A stretch of DNA of 64,000 nucleotides, taken from Slackia sp. GTDB lineage: Bacteria; Actinomycetota; Coriobacteriia; Anaerosomatales; Anaerosomataceae. The DNA lies in assembly GCA_020725885.1 (NCBI GenBank), contig DYEA01000017.1:163042-227041 (forward strand), read 5' to 3'. The notes below the pieces were generated by a model that searched no databases, was not told the origin of the DNA, and saw only the letters and a list, made by a program, of their open reading frames with translations. Both the position numbers and the translations under genes were made by a program. Shown here piece after piece: positions 26,790 to 35,292 of this stretch (the first letter of the stretch is position 1; every line of letters begins with the position of its first letter).

Positions 26790-28186
26790 TGCCGATGAAG
26801 CCGCTCCTGACCCGCATCTACGACGTTCTCAGGTCCAGGAGGCTCGCGATCGCGCTGCTCGTGACGCTGGCTGCGTGGGCGGGTCTCGCCACGCTCGTTC
26901 CTCAGAGCGGGACGTCGGATTCCCCTCCCGGCGGGTTCGCTGCCAAGCTCGCCAGCGCCGTGGGGCTCGACAGGGCCTTCAGCGCTCCGGTCTTCCTTTT
27001 CCTGTGCGCGCTGCTGTTCGCATCGACGGTCGCCTGCTCGGTCGAGCGCACCCGCGCAGCGTTGAAGCTCGCTCGGCGAGCGGCGTTTCTCTCGAAAGGT
27101 GCCGACGCGGTCAGGACCCTTCGAGCCGACTTCGTCCTGTCTACGGATCTCGAGCGGCGCGCCGTCCTGGAACGTATTCCCCGGGCGTTCCAGCGCGCCG
27201 GATTGCGCGCGAGGGTCGTGTCGGACTCGGCGGTGTATGCGACGTCCTCCAGGTTGGGGCTCGTCGGGAGCCCGGCCTTCCACTGGCTGCTCGCCCTGCT
27301 CATCGCGCTGATCGCTGCCGGCCAGCTCACCCGCGCCGAGGGGTTGATGGGCGTCCCTGTCGGCTCCGCGCAAGTGGACGCGAAAGAGTCGTACGGCGTG
27401 GTGAGCGAAGGCCCGCTTCATGCACGGTTCACGTCGCTGGTCATCGCCGTGCCGTCGCTCGCTCTCTCGCACGTCGTGGACGGCATCGAGCGCGGCCCTG
27501 CGCCGTACGTCGAGCTTCGCGACGGCCCGTATCTGCTGCGTGCCGGCTATGTGTATCCGAACCATCCGCTCCGCTACAAGTCGCTCGTCATCCACGCGAA
27601 CGAGCACGGGCTGGCGATCCCGGTCGTCGCGCAAGACGGCAGCGGCGTCGACGTGCTGCTCGATTTCGACGAGGAGTCGTGCGTCGCCCGGTCGGTCAGC
27701 GCATTGGAGGCAGGCGGTCCAGGCGGAGCGACGCGGATCACTTTCGAAGTGCCGCTCGATACGTACCGGGGACAGTGCGTGTCCGCGGCGCCTCGCGATC
27801 CCCGTGTAGTCTGGCGCTCGACCGGGCCCTCCGGTGAGACGTCTGGCACGGTGCGCCCGGGCGAGTCGTTCGAGCCCGCGCCGGGAGTGGCGCTGTCGCT
27901 TGGCGCGCTCGGGTACTACGCGCGGCTGTCGGTCGTCGACGACTGGAGCGTCTATCCGATCTACGCGGTGTTCGCCCTTGCCACGCTGGCGCTCGCGATC
28001 TCGGTGTTCCTGCCATATCGTGAGGCGGTGGCGGTGATAGAAGGATCGGACCATGGTTGCCAGGTGGGAGTCCGGGTGCGCCATGCCCGCCGGGACCCGG
28101 GTTTCGGCGCGCGGGTGCGGAAGCGCGTAGAGGAGATCGTCTTGGGCGCTGTCGAGGCGGATCGGAGGTCGGGGGATGACGACTGA
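26789..28186 (+). CDS. resB: ResB-like cytochrome c biogenesis protein (system II)
   Basis: 465 residues from the ATG at 26789 overlapping the lipoprotein stop. The N-terminal SRRLAIALLVTLAAWAGLATL is the typical first span, followed by two more spans (FLFLCALLFASTVACSVERT; SPAFHWLLALLIALIAAGQL), a large external domain and a last span near VYPIYAVFALATLALAISVF. ResB (CcsB) works with CcsA to hold heme and attach it to CxxCH cysteines outside the membrane. The link to many multiheme genes nearby fits a high demand for heme ligation. It overlaps ccsA by 11 bases. Confidence 0.9.
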   Translation: MPMKPLLTRIYDVLRSRRLAIALLVTLAAWAGLATLVPQSGTSDSPPGGFAAKLASAVGLDRAFSAPVFLFLCALLFASTVACSVERTRAALKLARRAAFLSKGADAVRTLRADFVLSTDLERRAVLERIPRAFQRAGLRARVVSDSAVYATSSRLGLVGSPAFHWLLALLIALIAAGQLTRAEGLMGVPVGSAQVDAKESYGVVSEGPLHARFTSLVIAVPSLALSHVVDGIERGPAPYVELRDGPYLLRAGYVYPNHPLRYKSLVIHANEHGLAIPVVAQDGSGVDVLLDFDEESCVARSVSALEAGGPGGATRITFEVPLDTYRGQCVSAAPRDPRVVWRSTGPSGETSGTVRPGESFEPAPGVALSLGALGYYARLSVVDDWSVYPIYAVFALATLALAISVFLPYREAVAVIEGSDHGCQVGVRVRHARRDPGFGARVRKRVEEIVLGAVEADRRSGDDD

Positions 28187-29003
28187 GATCATCATCATGT
28201 GGGCTGCGGTGACGACGTACGCGGTCTCGGCTGTGTTGGCGATCGTCGGATTCGTCTTCCGGAAACCGCGCGTCGAGCGCGCTGCCGTGCTGGTCGCGGG
28301 GCTGGGCCTCGCGGTGCACGCCGTCGGCATCGGGTATCGTTGGCAACGAGTAGGACACGCGCCGTTCCTCGGGTTCTACGAAGTGGTGTCTTCGTATGCG
28401 TTCGTGGGCGTCGCGGTATTCCTCGGCCTGCTCTCTCGGAAGCGCGCGTTGTACCCGCTCGCTGCTGCCGTCATGCCGATCGCCTTTCTCGTCTTAGGCG
28501 GGGCGATGCTCGCTCCGAAAAGCGACCTTGGCATCACCGGCACGCTCGCGAGCTGGTGGCTGGCTATCCACGTCGCCTTCGCCAAGCTGTCGTACGGCTC
28601 GTTCATCACCGCCTTCTGTCTTGGGGTGCTGCTGATCGTGCGGGAGCGTCGCCGCGCTGAAGGCGATGCGCTCCTCGGGAAGCTCTCGCCCGAAGCTCTG
28701 GACGATCTCGTCTACAAGTTCGTGGCGGCGGGCTTCCTGTTCCTCGGCGTCATGATTGCAGCTGGCGCCATCTGGGCGAACGAGGCGTGGGGCCGCTACT
28801 GGGGCTGGGACCCGATCGAGACCTGGTCGCTCATCTCGTGGATCGCGTACGCTCTCGTGCTGCATGCTCGTTTGACGTTGGGGTGGCGTGGCGCGCGTTT
28901 CGCCTGGGCCGCCATGGCTGCGCTGCCGATCGTCTTGTTCGCGCTCGTGGGCGTGGCGCTGGTGTACAAGTCCATCCACGGAGCATACTTGATCGGCTAC
29001 TGA
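28176..29003 (+). CDS. ccsA: Cytochrome c biogenesis protein CcsA (heme handling)
   Basis: 275 residues with about eight membrane spans. The WWD-type heme-handling segment ANEAWGRYWGWDPIETWSLI lies near residues 203-222, and conserved external histidines are in HAVGIG, AIHVAF and KSIHGAYL. It exports heme and, with ResB, forms the system II cytochrome c synthetase. It starts 11 bases before the resB stop and ends the operon. The following 168 bases hold no gene. Confidence 0.94.
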   Translation: MTTEIIIMWAAVTTYAVSAVLAIVGFVFRKPRVERAAVLVAGLGLAVHAVGIGYRWQRVGHAPFLGFYEVVSSYAFVGVAVFLGLLSRKRALYPLAAAVMPIAFLVLGGAMLAPKSDLGITGTLASWWLAIHVAFAKLSYGSFITAFCLGVLLIVRERRRAEGDALLGKLSPEALDDLVYKFVAAGFLFLGVMIAAGAIWANEAWGRYWGWDPIETWSLISWIAYALVLHARLTLGWRGARFAWAAMAALPIVLFALVGVALVYKSIHGAYLIGY

Positions 29004-29171
29004 TTTCGTTACCGCTTCGCCAGCGCGCTCAGCACGGGCAACCATGGCAACGCGTGCACGTGCAGGTGAGCGGCTTAGTCCGGTGCCGAAATCGTTACGA
29101 ATGTGCCGAAGCTTCAAACCTATGCTAATATGCGCGAATCGGATCAAGCCCTGAAGGGGGTCACGCAGACG

Positions 29172-29831
29172 ATGCCCGACGGCCGCAACGCGCCAGACGC
29201 GACGCTCTATCGACTGTCTCTGTATCACTGCTACCTCGGCGAGCTCCTGCGGGTGGGTGCGCCTGAGCGCATCACCTCGTCCGAGCTGGCCCGCGAGCTC
29301 GGCATCAAGGAGGAGACGGTTCGCAGGGACATCTCGTTCGTCGGCGAGATCGGCAGACCCGGGGCGGGCTACAAGCCTGAGGATCTGTACCGCGAGTTCA
29401 CGCGCTACCTGGGCCTCGAGGAGCAGTACCCCATCGCGATGGTGGGGACGGCGCGGATGCTCGAAGCGCTCCAGGTGGTGTTCCCGTCCGAGCGCTACGG
29501 CGTGAAGCCGGTCGCGTTGTTCTCGGAGCTCCCTGAAGACGCTGGCGTCCAAGTGGGCGACTTGACGGTGCAGCATCTCACCGAGCTTGCCAAGCTCGAT
29601 CGGGATCTTGGAGTCACGGTGGCGCTGGTCGCGTGCTCGCCGGGGTGGGTGCAGGTGACGCTCGACCTGCTCGCAAACGCAGGCGTGACCGGCGTGCTGC
29701 TGATCACTCCAGCGATCCACATCCGCAAGCCCGAAGGGATGCAGATCCACCAGGTGCGGATGCCCTGCGATATCAAGTCGTTGGCGTGCAAGTGCCAGGT
29801 CCCGGTCGGGGCCGGCCGCCCGACCGAGTGA
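29172..29831 (+). CDS. Rex-like regulator lacking the NAD(H)-binding glycine motif
   Basis: 219 residues from the ATG at 29172 (AAGGGGG upstream at a slightly long spacing); ATG 29130 and GTG 29103 are in-frame alternatives. The N-terminal winged helix aligns with Rex (ELGIKEETVRRDISFVGEIG then RPGAGYKPEDL). In the Rossmann part the Rex GxGxxG is replaced by AMVGTARMLEAL, and the acidic residue of the second strand is not obvious. The C-terminus has MPCDIKSLACKCQV with three cysteines where Rex has its swapped helix. Probably a dimeric DNA-binding protein with a different signal. It follows ccsA inside the cytochrome cluster. Confidence 0.75.
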   Translation: MPDGRNAPDATLYRLSLYHCYLGELLRVGAPERITSSELARELGIKEETVRRDISFVGEIGRPGAGYKPEDLYREFTRYLGLEEQYPIAMVGTARMLEALQVVFPSERYGVKPVALFSELPEDAGVQVGDLTVQHLTELAKLDRDLGVTVALVACSPGWVQVTLDLLANAGVTGVLLITPAIHIRKPEGMQIHQVRMPCDIKSLACKCQVPVGAGRPTE

Positions 29832-29837
29832 CCCCCG

Positions 29838-29854
29838 CGCCCTGCCTCAGGGCG
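29838..29854. terminator. Short bidirectional hairpin between convergent genes
   Basis: CGCCCTG-CCT-CAGGGCG forms a seven-base-pair stem over the boundary between the Rex-like gene and the reverse-strand lipoprotein gene. It overlaps the last codons of the latter. Confidence 0.45.
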
Positions 29855-30485
29855 TCTTCGTGGTCTCGCCTCCGAGCGTTCCGTGCCAGAACCAGCGCTC
29901 GGTCACGATCGCATTCAGCTCAGCGTCGAACTCTGCGAGCTTGCCAGCGGGGGCGACGGCGATGAACCCGACCTGACGGTCGCCGGCGCGGACAAGGTAG
30001 AACCGCGCTTCGAATTCGGCCCCGTTCGCGTCGATGCCCGAGACGTCGATCGCGACTCCTTCGCGTCCGCCGACCGTGACGCTCGTGGCCTCGCTGCGTT
30101 CGTACGACTTCCAGCGGCGGTTCTCCGCGCGACGTTCGATCACGTTCTCGAGCTGCTCCGCGAGCGGAACCTCGGTCGCCTCGTACGAGGCGTAGACGGC
30201 GAGCGTGAGCGTGTCGGCCAACTTGTCTGTTGCGGGCAACTCGTCTGAAGCGTAGACCAGGTTGACGTCGTTCAAGAGCGTGCTTTGCCAGTCGGAGCGC
30301 ACCTTGAAGTGATAAAGGCCATTCGGGTCCGCGATGTCTTTGTACGTGACCTTCTGCGCGCAGCCGCCGAGCGCGACGAGCAGCGCCACGGCGATGACGA
30401 GGCCGACATGCCCCGGAGCGCCCGACGCGGCACGGCCAGCAACGGGGGCCGTAGCCGGTCGACGGGTGAAGAGCGTGGACGACAC
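29847..30485 (-). CDS. Putative lipoprotein, PsbP/Mog1-like fold possible
   Basis: 212 residues from a GTG with AGGAGGT eight bases upstream on the - strand; the long frame beyond it is not coding. After a 27-residue basic N-terminus, a hydrophobic stretch (HVGLVIAVALLVALGGC) ends in a lipobox with the lipidated Cys near residue 40. The mature domain begins with DPNGLYHFKVRSDWQ and has an alternating alpha/beta pattern resembling PsbP/Mog1-type proteins; this is a weak impression. It is transcribed away from the O-antigen ligase gene across a shared region with an inverted repeat. Confidence 0.72.
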   Translation of the reverse strand: MSSTLFTRRPATAPVAGRAASGAPGHVGLVIAVALLVALGGCAQKVTYKDIADPNGLYHFKVRSDWQSTLLNDVNLVYASDELPATDKLADTLTLAVYASYEATEVPLAEQLENVIERRAENRRWKSYERSEATSVTVGGREGVAIDVSGIDANGAEFEARFYLVRAGDRQVGFIAVAPAGKLAEFDAELNAIVTERWFWHGTLGGETTKTP

Positions 30486-30538
30486 GGGTGCGTACCTCCT
30501 GAGGTATTCCCGGAGAAACGCCGATATACTAGCACACA

Positions 30539-30560
30539 GTTCGTGCACGCGAGCACGAAC
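30539..30560. promoter_or_regulatory. Perfect 8-bp inverted repeat between divergent genes (operator candidate)
   Basis: GTTCGTGC-ACGCGA-GCACGAAC is a perfect repeat with a six-base spacer. On the - strand it sits just upstream of TAGTAT, a good -10 box for the lipoprotein gene (about 30524-30529). The same site is 50-70 bases before the start of the O-antigen ligase gene on the + strand, so a bound regulator could control both. The half-site partly resembles GCGAGCATGAA at 20317-20327 before the 15-heme cytochrome gene. Confidence 0.5.
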
Positions 30561-30610
30561 CGCCGCAGCCGACGTGAAGCGCGTCGGCAGAGTTGGACGG
30601 AAGCGCACGG

Positions 30611-32359
30611 GTGTCACAGGCATCGACGATACCGGGTCTTCGACCGGCAGCGTGGTTTGGCCAATGCGCCGCGCTCGCGCTCGCGCTGGGCAGCATGTTC
30701 GTCTCCGTGCAGTCCGCTGGCGACCCGTATCAGCCCGCACGGACGCTCGTCGTGGCGCTCGGCGCGCTTGTCGCGCTCGCTTCGGTGAAGGACAACAGGG
30801 GCGCCGGCAGGCTGGTAGGCGCGTGGCTCGCTGCTGCTGGTCTGTTGCTCGGGTGGAGCCTCCTGTCCGCCGTGACGAACGGGTTGGCTTCGGCGGTCTG
30901 GGGCGTCCACGGCAGGTTCGACGGGCTCGTCGCCTGGGCGGCCGCAGTGGGCATGGGGCTGGCCGGCGCGCAGCTCGGTGACGCACGCGCAAAGGATCTG
31001 GCGCGTCTCGCCGGCGTCGCAGCGGTCGTGCAATCGGCCGTGGTCGTGTCGCAGGCGCTTGGCGGAGCCGTCCCGTCGGGCACCGCCGGCAATCAGGTCA
31101 TCGCAGGCGGCTGGCTTGCGGTGTGCGTGGTCCTGGCTGCGGCCGGAGCGACTGCGGAGCGCGGCCCGTGGCGTGCGCTTCTCGCGGCGGCTGCGGCGGC
31201 AGGTGGTCTCGGGCTCGGTCTTGCCGGGTCCCGGGGCGCTTGGGTCGGCGTGGTCACGGGCCTGGGGGTGCTGGCGTACGCGAGAAGGGCGCGCCTGGCG
31301 ACCGTCCTGTTTGCGGGGGTCGTCGCGTCCATCCTGGTCGGAGCAGTGGTCGCTGGCGGAGAGTCGGCGGAGAAGCTCGTGCCGTCACAGCTCTCCCAGG
31401 GTTCTGCCGTGGCCCGTCTCGAGATCTGGAGGGGCTCGGCGGCGCTGATCGCCGACCGGCCGCTGCTCGGGGCGGGACCGGGGCGGTTCTTGTACGTGTT
31501 CCCTCGCTACGAGACGGTCGAGCACGCCCGGGTCGAGGGGTCGGACGTTCGTGCGGACCAGGCCCACAGCCGTCCGCTCCACCTTGCTGCCGAGTCGGGA
31601 GTTCCTGCAGCAGCAGCGTGGTTCACGGCGTTCGGCATGGCAGGAATCGCCGGGCTCGCAGGCGTCAGGCGGCGCTCGGCGCACGCGCTCGTGCTCGTCA
31701 GCGGGCTGGCTGCATACGTCGGGCAGGCGCTGTTCAGCGTCCACGCGATCGAAGTGGACGGCCTGGGGTGGATGATCGCCGGCATGCTGGTCGGCAGCGT
31801 CGCTGTCGAGGGGCCGAGGGCGTCCGGCGCTCGCGTCCAGCGGGCGGTGCGCGGGGCAACAGCGCTGCTCGCTGCAGTCGTGGTCGTCTTGTCCGCTCGC
31901 AATCTGGCTGCTGACGTGGCGTACCAGCGTAGCGTCGAGCGTTTCCAGAACGGAGAGATGCCTGCGGCGCTCGACCTCGCGGAGCGTGCCGTGCGGCTGG
32001 ATCCGCTCACAGACGTGTACCGGGTCGCGTACGCCGACGCGGCGGCCTACCTCGGCCCCGACGAGCGGGCAGCAGCGTCTGCTATCATCGCCGCAGGTCT
32101 CCGCCTCGAGCCTGAATCGTACGACCTCGCGCTATCTCGTGCCCGCCTGCTCAGGCTCGAGGGCTCACCGGAGGTCGTGGAGGCGTTCATGTCGGCAGCT
32201 GCGCTCTACCCGAACGGCGTCGAGGTCCGCCGCGAGGCGATCGCGGCGTGCGTCCAGGCCGGGCGTCTCGACGAAGCCAAGCGCCTGGCTGCCGAGATCC
32301 TGCGGGTCGTGCCAGACGATCTGGAAGCCGCCGCTGTGCTTGGGTCGGGTGCTCCATGA
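30611..32359 (+). CDS. O-antigen ligase-like membrane protein with C-terminal TPR domain
   Basis: 582 residues from the GTG at 30611; a TTG at 30593 is an alternative and neither has a strong ribosome site. About 10-11 spans (residues 15-420) are followed by helical TPR-like repeats (ALDLAERAVRLDPLTDVYRV; CVQAGRLDEAKRLAAEIL). The loop GSRGAWVG, LLGAGPGRFLYVFPRYE and the following QAHSRPLHLAAESG match the layout of Wzy_C proteins and of the protein at 15653. It probably transfers a lipid-linked glycan, and its coupling by ATGA overlap to two cytochrome genes hints at glycosylation of extracellular cytochromes or their partners; that is inference. Confidence 0.78.
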   Translation: MSQASTIPGLRPAAWFGQCAALALALGSMFVSVQSAGDPYQPARTLVVALGALVALASVKDNRGAGRLVGAWLAAAGLLLGWSLLSAVTNGLASAVWGVHGRFDGLVAWAAAVGMGLAGAQLGDARAKDLARLAGVAAVVQSAVVVSQALGGAVPSGTAGNQVIAGGWLAVCVVLAAAGATAERGPWRALLAAAAAAGGLGLGLAGSRGAWVGVVTGLGVLAYARRARLATVLFAGVVASILVGAVVAGGESAEKLVPSQLSQGSAVARLEIWRGSAALIADRPLLGAGPGRFLYVFPRYETVEHARVEGSDVRADQAHSRPLHLAAESGVPAAAAWFTAFGMAGIAGLAGVRRRSAHALVLVSGLAAYVGQALFSVHAIEVDGLGWMIAGMLVGSVAVEGPRASGARVQRAVRGATALLAAVVVVLSARNLAADVAYQRSVERFQNGEMPAALDLAERAVRLDPLTDVYRVAYADAAAYLGPDERAAASAIIAAGLRLEPESYDLALSRARLLRLEGSPEVVEAFMSAAALYPNGVEVRREAIAACVQAGRLDEAKRLAAEILRVVPDDLEAAAVLGSGAP

Positions 32360-33348
32360 TGGCCGGAGACAGCACGGTTCTGGCGACGAAGCGGCGGCTG
32401 CGGACCCAGGCGCTGCTCGTCGCAGGCGCGTTGGCTGCTGCGGGCGTCGTCGTGGCTCTTCTCGGCGGCGTGCTCGTGGCCCGCGGCACCCAGTGCGGCG
32501 CGTGCCACGCGATGCGTCCGTACGCTCAGGCGCTGCCGCGGTCAGGCCATGCGGATATCCGCTGCGGACAGTGCCATGCGAGCGCAGGCATCGCGGCGCC
32601 GTTTGCAGACGGCGCCCGGTTCCTCCGCATGCTTGGCGGAGCGGTCTCCGGGGGCGCGCCAGCGCCGGCGAACGTCGACGAGCGCCGATGCGTCCGTTGC
32701 CATGGCGATGCGCTTGCAGGGGTCGTGCAAGCGAACGGCATCTCCGTGCGCCACTCCGACTTCGCCGAGACGCGATGCTCCTATTGCCACGGTGGAGTGG
32801 CGCATGCCGTGCCCGATCGACCCTACAAGCGCGCTGAAATGGACGACTGCTTGACCTGCCACAGGGTCGGCCTGTCGAACGTCGATGCGTGCGAGCTGTG
32901 CCACGTGCCCGACGCTGATCCCCGGGTCACCCAGGCCAAGTCCGCCTGGCGGGTGACCCATGGCCCCCAGTGGAGGCAGGCGCACGGCCTCGGGAACCTG
33001 AGCACCTGCTCCGCGTGCCATCGCAGGGACGCATGCGCGAAGTGCCATGGAGTGCAGATCCCGCATCCGGACGGATGGAAGCAGGCGCACGGCAGAGACC
33101 TGGACGTCCAGAAGCGCGCGAAGTGCGAGGAGTGCCACGAACGGCCCTGGTGCGAGCGGTGCCACGGCGGAGTGCCGATGCCGCACCCAGCCGGCTTCTT
33201 GAAGACTCACTACACGGACGTAGAGGCGCACGGCTACGAGCAGTGCCTCAAGTGCCATGCGCTCACCGACTGCGAGGCGTGCCACGTAGCGGGAGCGCAT
33301 CGCAGCCTGCCGGGGATCTCGCCGCACGGAAGGACGCGTGAGCCGTGA
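32356..33348 (+). CDS. Membrane-anchored multiheme cytochrome c, 12 heme motifs (NapC/NirT-like)
   Basis: 330 residues starting in an ATGA overlap with the O-antigen ligase-like gene. One N-terminal span (LLVAGALAAAGVVVALLGGV, about residues 20-39) is followed at once by TQCGACHAMRPYAQALPRSG, the layout of NapC/NirT quinol dehydrogenases. I count 12 CxxCH motifs spread to the C-terminus. It probably takes electrons from menaquinol and passes them to the larger external cytochromes. Its stop overlaps the GTG of the next cytochrome. Confidence 0.9.
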   Translation: MMAGDSTVLATKRRLRTQALLVAGALAAAGVVVALLGGVLVARGTQCGACHAMRPYAQALPRSGHADIRCGQCHASAGIAAPFADGARFLRMLGGAVSGGAPAPANVDERRCVRCHGDALAGVVQANGISVRHSDFAETRCSYCHGGVAHAVPDRPYKRAEMDDCLTCHRVGLSNVDACELCHVPDADPRVTQAKSAWRVTHGPQWRQAHGLGNLSTCSACHRRDACAKCHGVQIPHPDGWKQAHGRDLDVQKRAKCEECHERPWCERCHGGVPMPHPAGFLKTHYTDVEAHGYEQCLKCHALTDCEACHVAGAHRSLPGISPHGRTREP

Positions 33349-34457
33349 GCTTCGACGAGCTCATAGCGCGCATCGGGCGCGGCTGGTCGACGGCAGCGCG
33401 GCTGTTCCCGCAGGTCGTGGAGGATCCGCGCGCTTATCCGCGCGAGGCGATGATCCTGGGCGCGCTCGCGGCGCTTCTGATCGTGCTCGTGACGCTCACC
33501 TCGTTCGTGGTCGCGGACGCCTTCAGGGCGTGGGCCAAAGCCAGGCGGTTGCGCGTGCGCCGGAAAGGCGTCGTCGCGCGGCGCTTCGCGGTCGCGGCAC
33601 TGCTGCTCGTCGCGTTGGGGATCGCCGCATCGCTGGCGCAGACGGTACCGGCCGTGGCGAAGCGCTGCACTGGCTGCCACGAGATCGCTCCAGAGACGGC
33701 CGCATGGGAGCGAGGCGCTCATGCTGAAGTCTCTTGCTACGGCTGCCACGCGCAGCCTGGCCCGTTCGGCGTGCTGGCGGCGTCGCTCGCGCGGTCCCGA
33801 TACCTCAGGAGCAGCGACGATACGCTTCCCATGTCGCCGTCAGTGTCGTCTGCGCGTTGCCTCAGGTGCCATGCCGCGGTGCGCTCCGGAGTGGTCGGAA
33901 CGGACGTCCGCATGCGCCACTCCGACGTCATCGAGGCGGGATACGCGTGCGATCCGTGCCATCAGGATGCCGGTCACGAGGGCATCAGCAGGCCCGGGCG
34001 TATCGTGCAGTCGCGCATGAACGCGTGTCTTGCGTGCCACGATAGCAAGTCGGCGAGGTCCGACTGCCGCGTCTGCCACGCTGCAGGCGGTCCGCTCGAC
34101 ACGGCGGAGACGTCTGCGACGGCGATGGTCCGCCTTGCCACCCGGTGCACCGGTTGCCACACGCCCGCGAGTGCGCAGCGATGTGTGGATTGCCACGGTC
34201 TTGAGCTTCCACACCCGGCGGAGTTCATGGGCAAGCACGCGGGGCTGTCGTACAAGTCGCCCCCGCTGTGCGCCAAGTGCCACGAGCAGGCGTCCACGCG
34301 TCTCGCGTGCGAGTGCCATCAGGACGTCAACGTGCACGGGACGTACAGCGAGTGGTTCCCGCTGCACGGCCCCATGGCCCGGAACAACGGGCCAGGCGGG
34401 TGCCGGTGCCACAAGCAGTCGTTCTGCGCATTCTGCCACGATCGCCCCGTGTTCTGA
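33345..34457 (+). CDS. Membrane-anchored multiheme cytochrome c, 10 CxxCH plus two CXCH-like motifs
   Basis: 370 residues from a GTG overlapping the previous stop. Two spans (about residues 32-56 and 83-102) precede the first heme site, CTGCHEIAP. There are 10 CxxCH motifs. Two more sites near the C-terminus read ACECH and GCRCH, with only one residue between the cysteines, so they may act as single-cysteine AXXCH/GXXCH heme sites or as non-heme ligands. The N-terminal heme layout resembles NapC/NirT. Together with the 12-heme partner it is a candidate quinol-oxidising entry point. Confidence 0.9.
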   Translation: MSFDELIARIGRGWSTAARLFPQVVEDPRAYPREAMILGALAALLIVLVTLTSFVVADAFRAWAKARRLRVRRKGVVARRFAVAALLLVALGIAASLAQTVPAVAKRCTGCHEIAPETAAWERGAHAEVSCYGCHAQPGPFGVLAASLARSRYLRSSDDTLPMSPSVSSARCLRCHAAVRSGVVGTDVRMRHSDVIEAGYACDPCHQDAGHEGISRPGRIVQSRMNACLACHDSKSARSDCRVCHAAGGPLDTAETSATAMVRLATRCTGCHTPASAQRCVDCHGLELPHPAEFMGKHAGLSYKSPPLCAKCHEQASTRLACECHQDVNVHGTYSEWFPLHGPMARNNGPGGCRCHKQSFCAFCHDRPVF

Positions 34458-34465
34458 GCCGGAGG

Positions 34466-34494
34466 TTGTGCGCGAATACCCGCCCTGGTACGAT
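34466..34494 (+). promoter_or_regulatory. Promoter of the second TPR-NHL-cytochrome module
   Basis: TTGTGC (34466-34471) and TACGAT (34489-34494) are 17 bases apart, and TGG before TACGAT gives an extended -10. It lies about 65 bases before the GTG at 34561 and shortly after the stop of the 10-heme cytochrome. Confidence 0.55.
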
Positions 34495-34560
34495 GTTTGC
34501 TAGCAGATGAACGAACTTTAGCCGGTCGTTGCATCAGTCAGCGTTGTGGAGGTCGGTCGC

Positions 34561-35268
34561 GTGCCTGGACGCAAGCCGAGAGTCAAGCGGGTCGTGTCGC
34601 CGCAGCAGGCGACGCCTTTGGTCCTGGCGGCTGTCGCCATCCTGCTCATAGGCGTCATCGCAGCGCTCCTCGCGAGCGAGGGCGTGTTCGATTCCCAGCC
34701 CCGCTCGGATGCCGAGCGCGACTACCAGATGCTGCTCAAAGGGCTGGAGCAGAATCCAGACGACCCTGCCATCCTCATGACCCTCGCGGAAGTCGAGTAC
34801 GACCTCGGCAAGACGGCGGACGCGATCGCTCACGCCGAGCGGGCGTGGAGCCTGGCTGAGCAGCCCGAGGGCTATGGAGCACGGCTTGCCGCTCTGTACG
34901 TGCGGGACGGCCAGCTCGAGAAAGCCAAGGCCGCTCTCGAGGGAGAGCTGAAGACCGGCGACGGAAGCAACGACGGCGAGGCGTACTTCCTCCTGGGGCA
35001 GATCGAGCGAGAGCTCGGAAACCTGGATGCGGCCATCGAGGCGCTCGAGAAGGCCGTGCGCATCATGCCGGTGTCAGCGGACGTGCGGCTCATCTACGCT
35101 GAGGTGCTGGAGCAGGCGGGCAAGAAGAAGGAGGCCGCGGAGCAGTTCCAGGCGGCGCTCAAGTTCCTGCCGGGCAACGAGCGCGCCCTCGCCGGGCTCA
35201 AGCGCCTCGGCGTGGAGCCCGAAGAAGCCACGAGCAGCCCGCACGCGACGGGCACCCCTTCACAGTAG
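34561..35268 (+). CDS. Membrane-anchored TPR protein (module 2)
   Basis: 235 residues; the GTG at 34561 is chosen because GTGGAGGTC lies eight bases upstream, with a GTG at 34546 as alternative. A basic N-terminus, one span (ATPLVLAAVAILLIGVIAAL, about residues 17-36) and four TPR-like repeats (NPDDPAILMTLAEVEYDLGK; EAYFLLGQIERELGNLDAAI) make up the protein, with a short polar tail. Architecture and position before an NHL gene match the protein at 18432. It probably acts outside the membrane in cytochrome or glycan assembly. Confidence 0.8.
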   Translation: MPGRKPRVKRVVSPQQATPLVLAAVAILLIGVIAALLASEGVFDSQPRSDAERDYQMLLKGLEQNPDDPAILMTLAEVEYDLGKTADAIAHAERAWSLAEQPEGYGARLAALYVRDGQLEKAKAALEGELKTGDGSNDGEAYFLLGQIERELGNLDAAIEALEKAVRIMPVSADVRLIYAEVLEQAGKKKEAAEQFQAALKFLPGNERALAGLKRLGVEPEEATSSPHATGTPSQ

Positions 35269-35292
35269 CGGCGAGAGAAGAGGTCTGAACGC

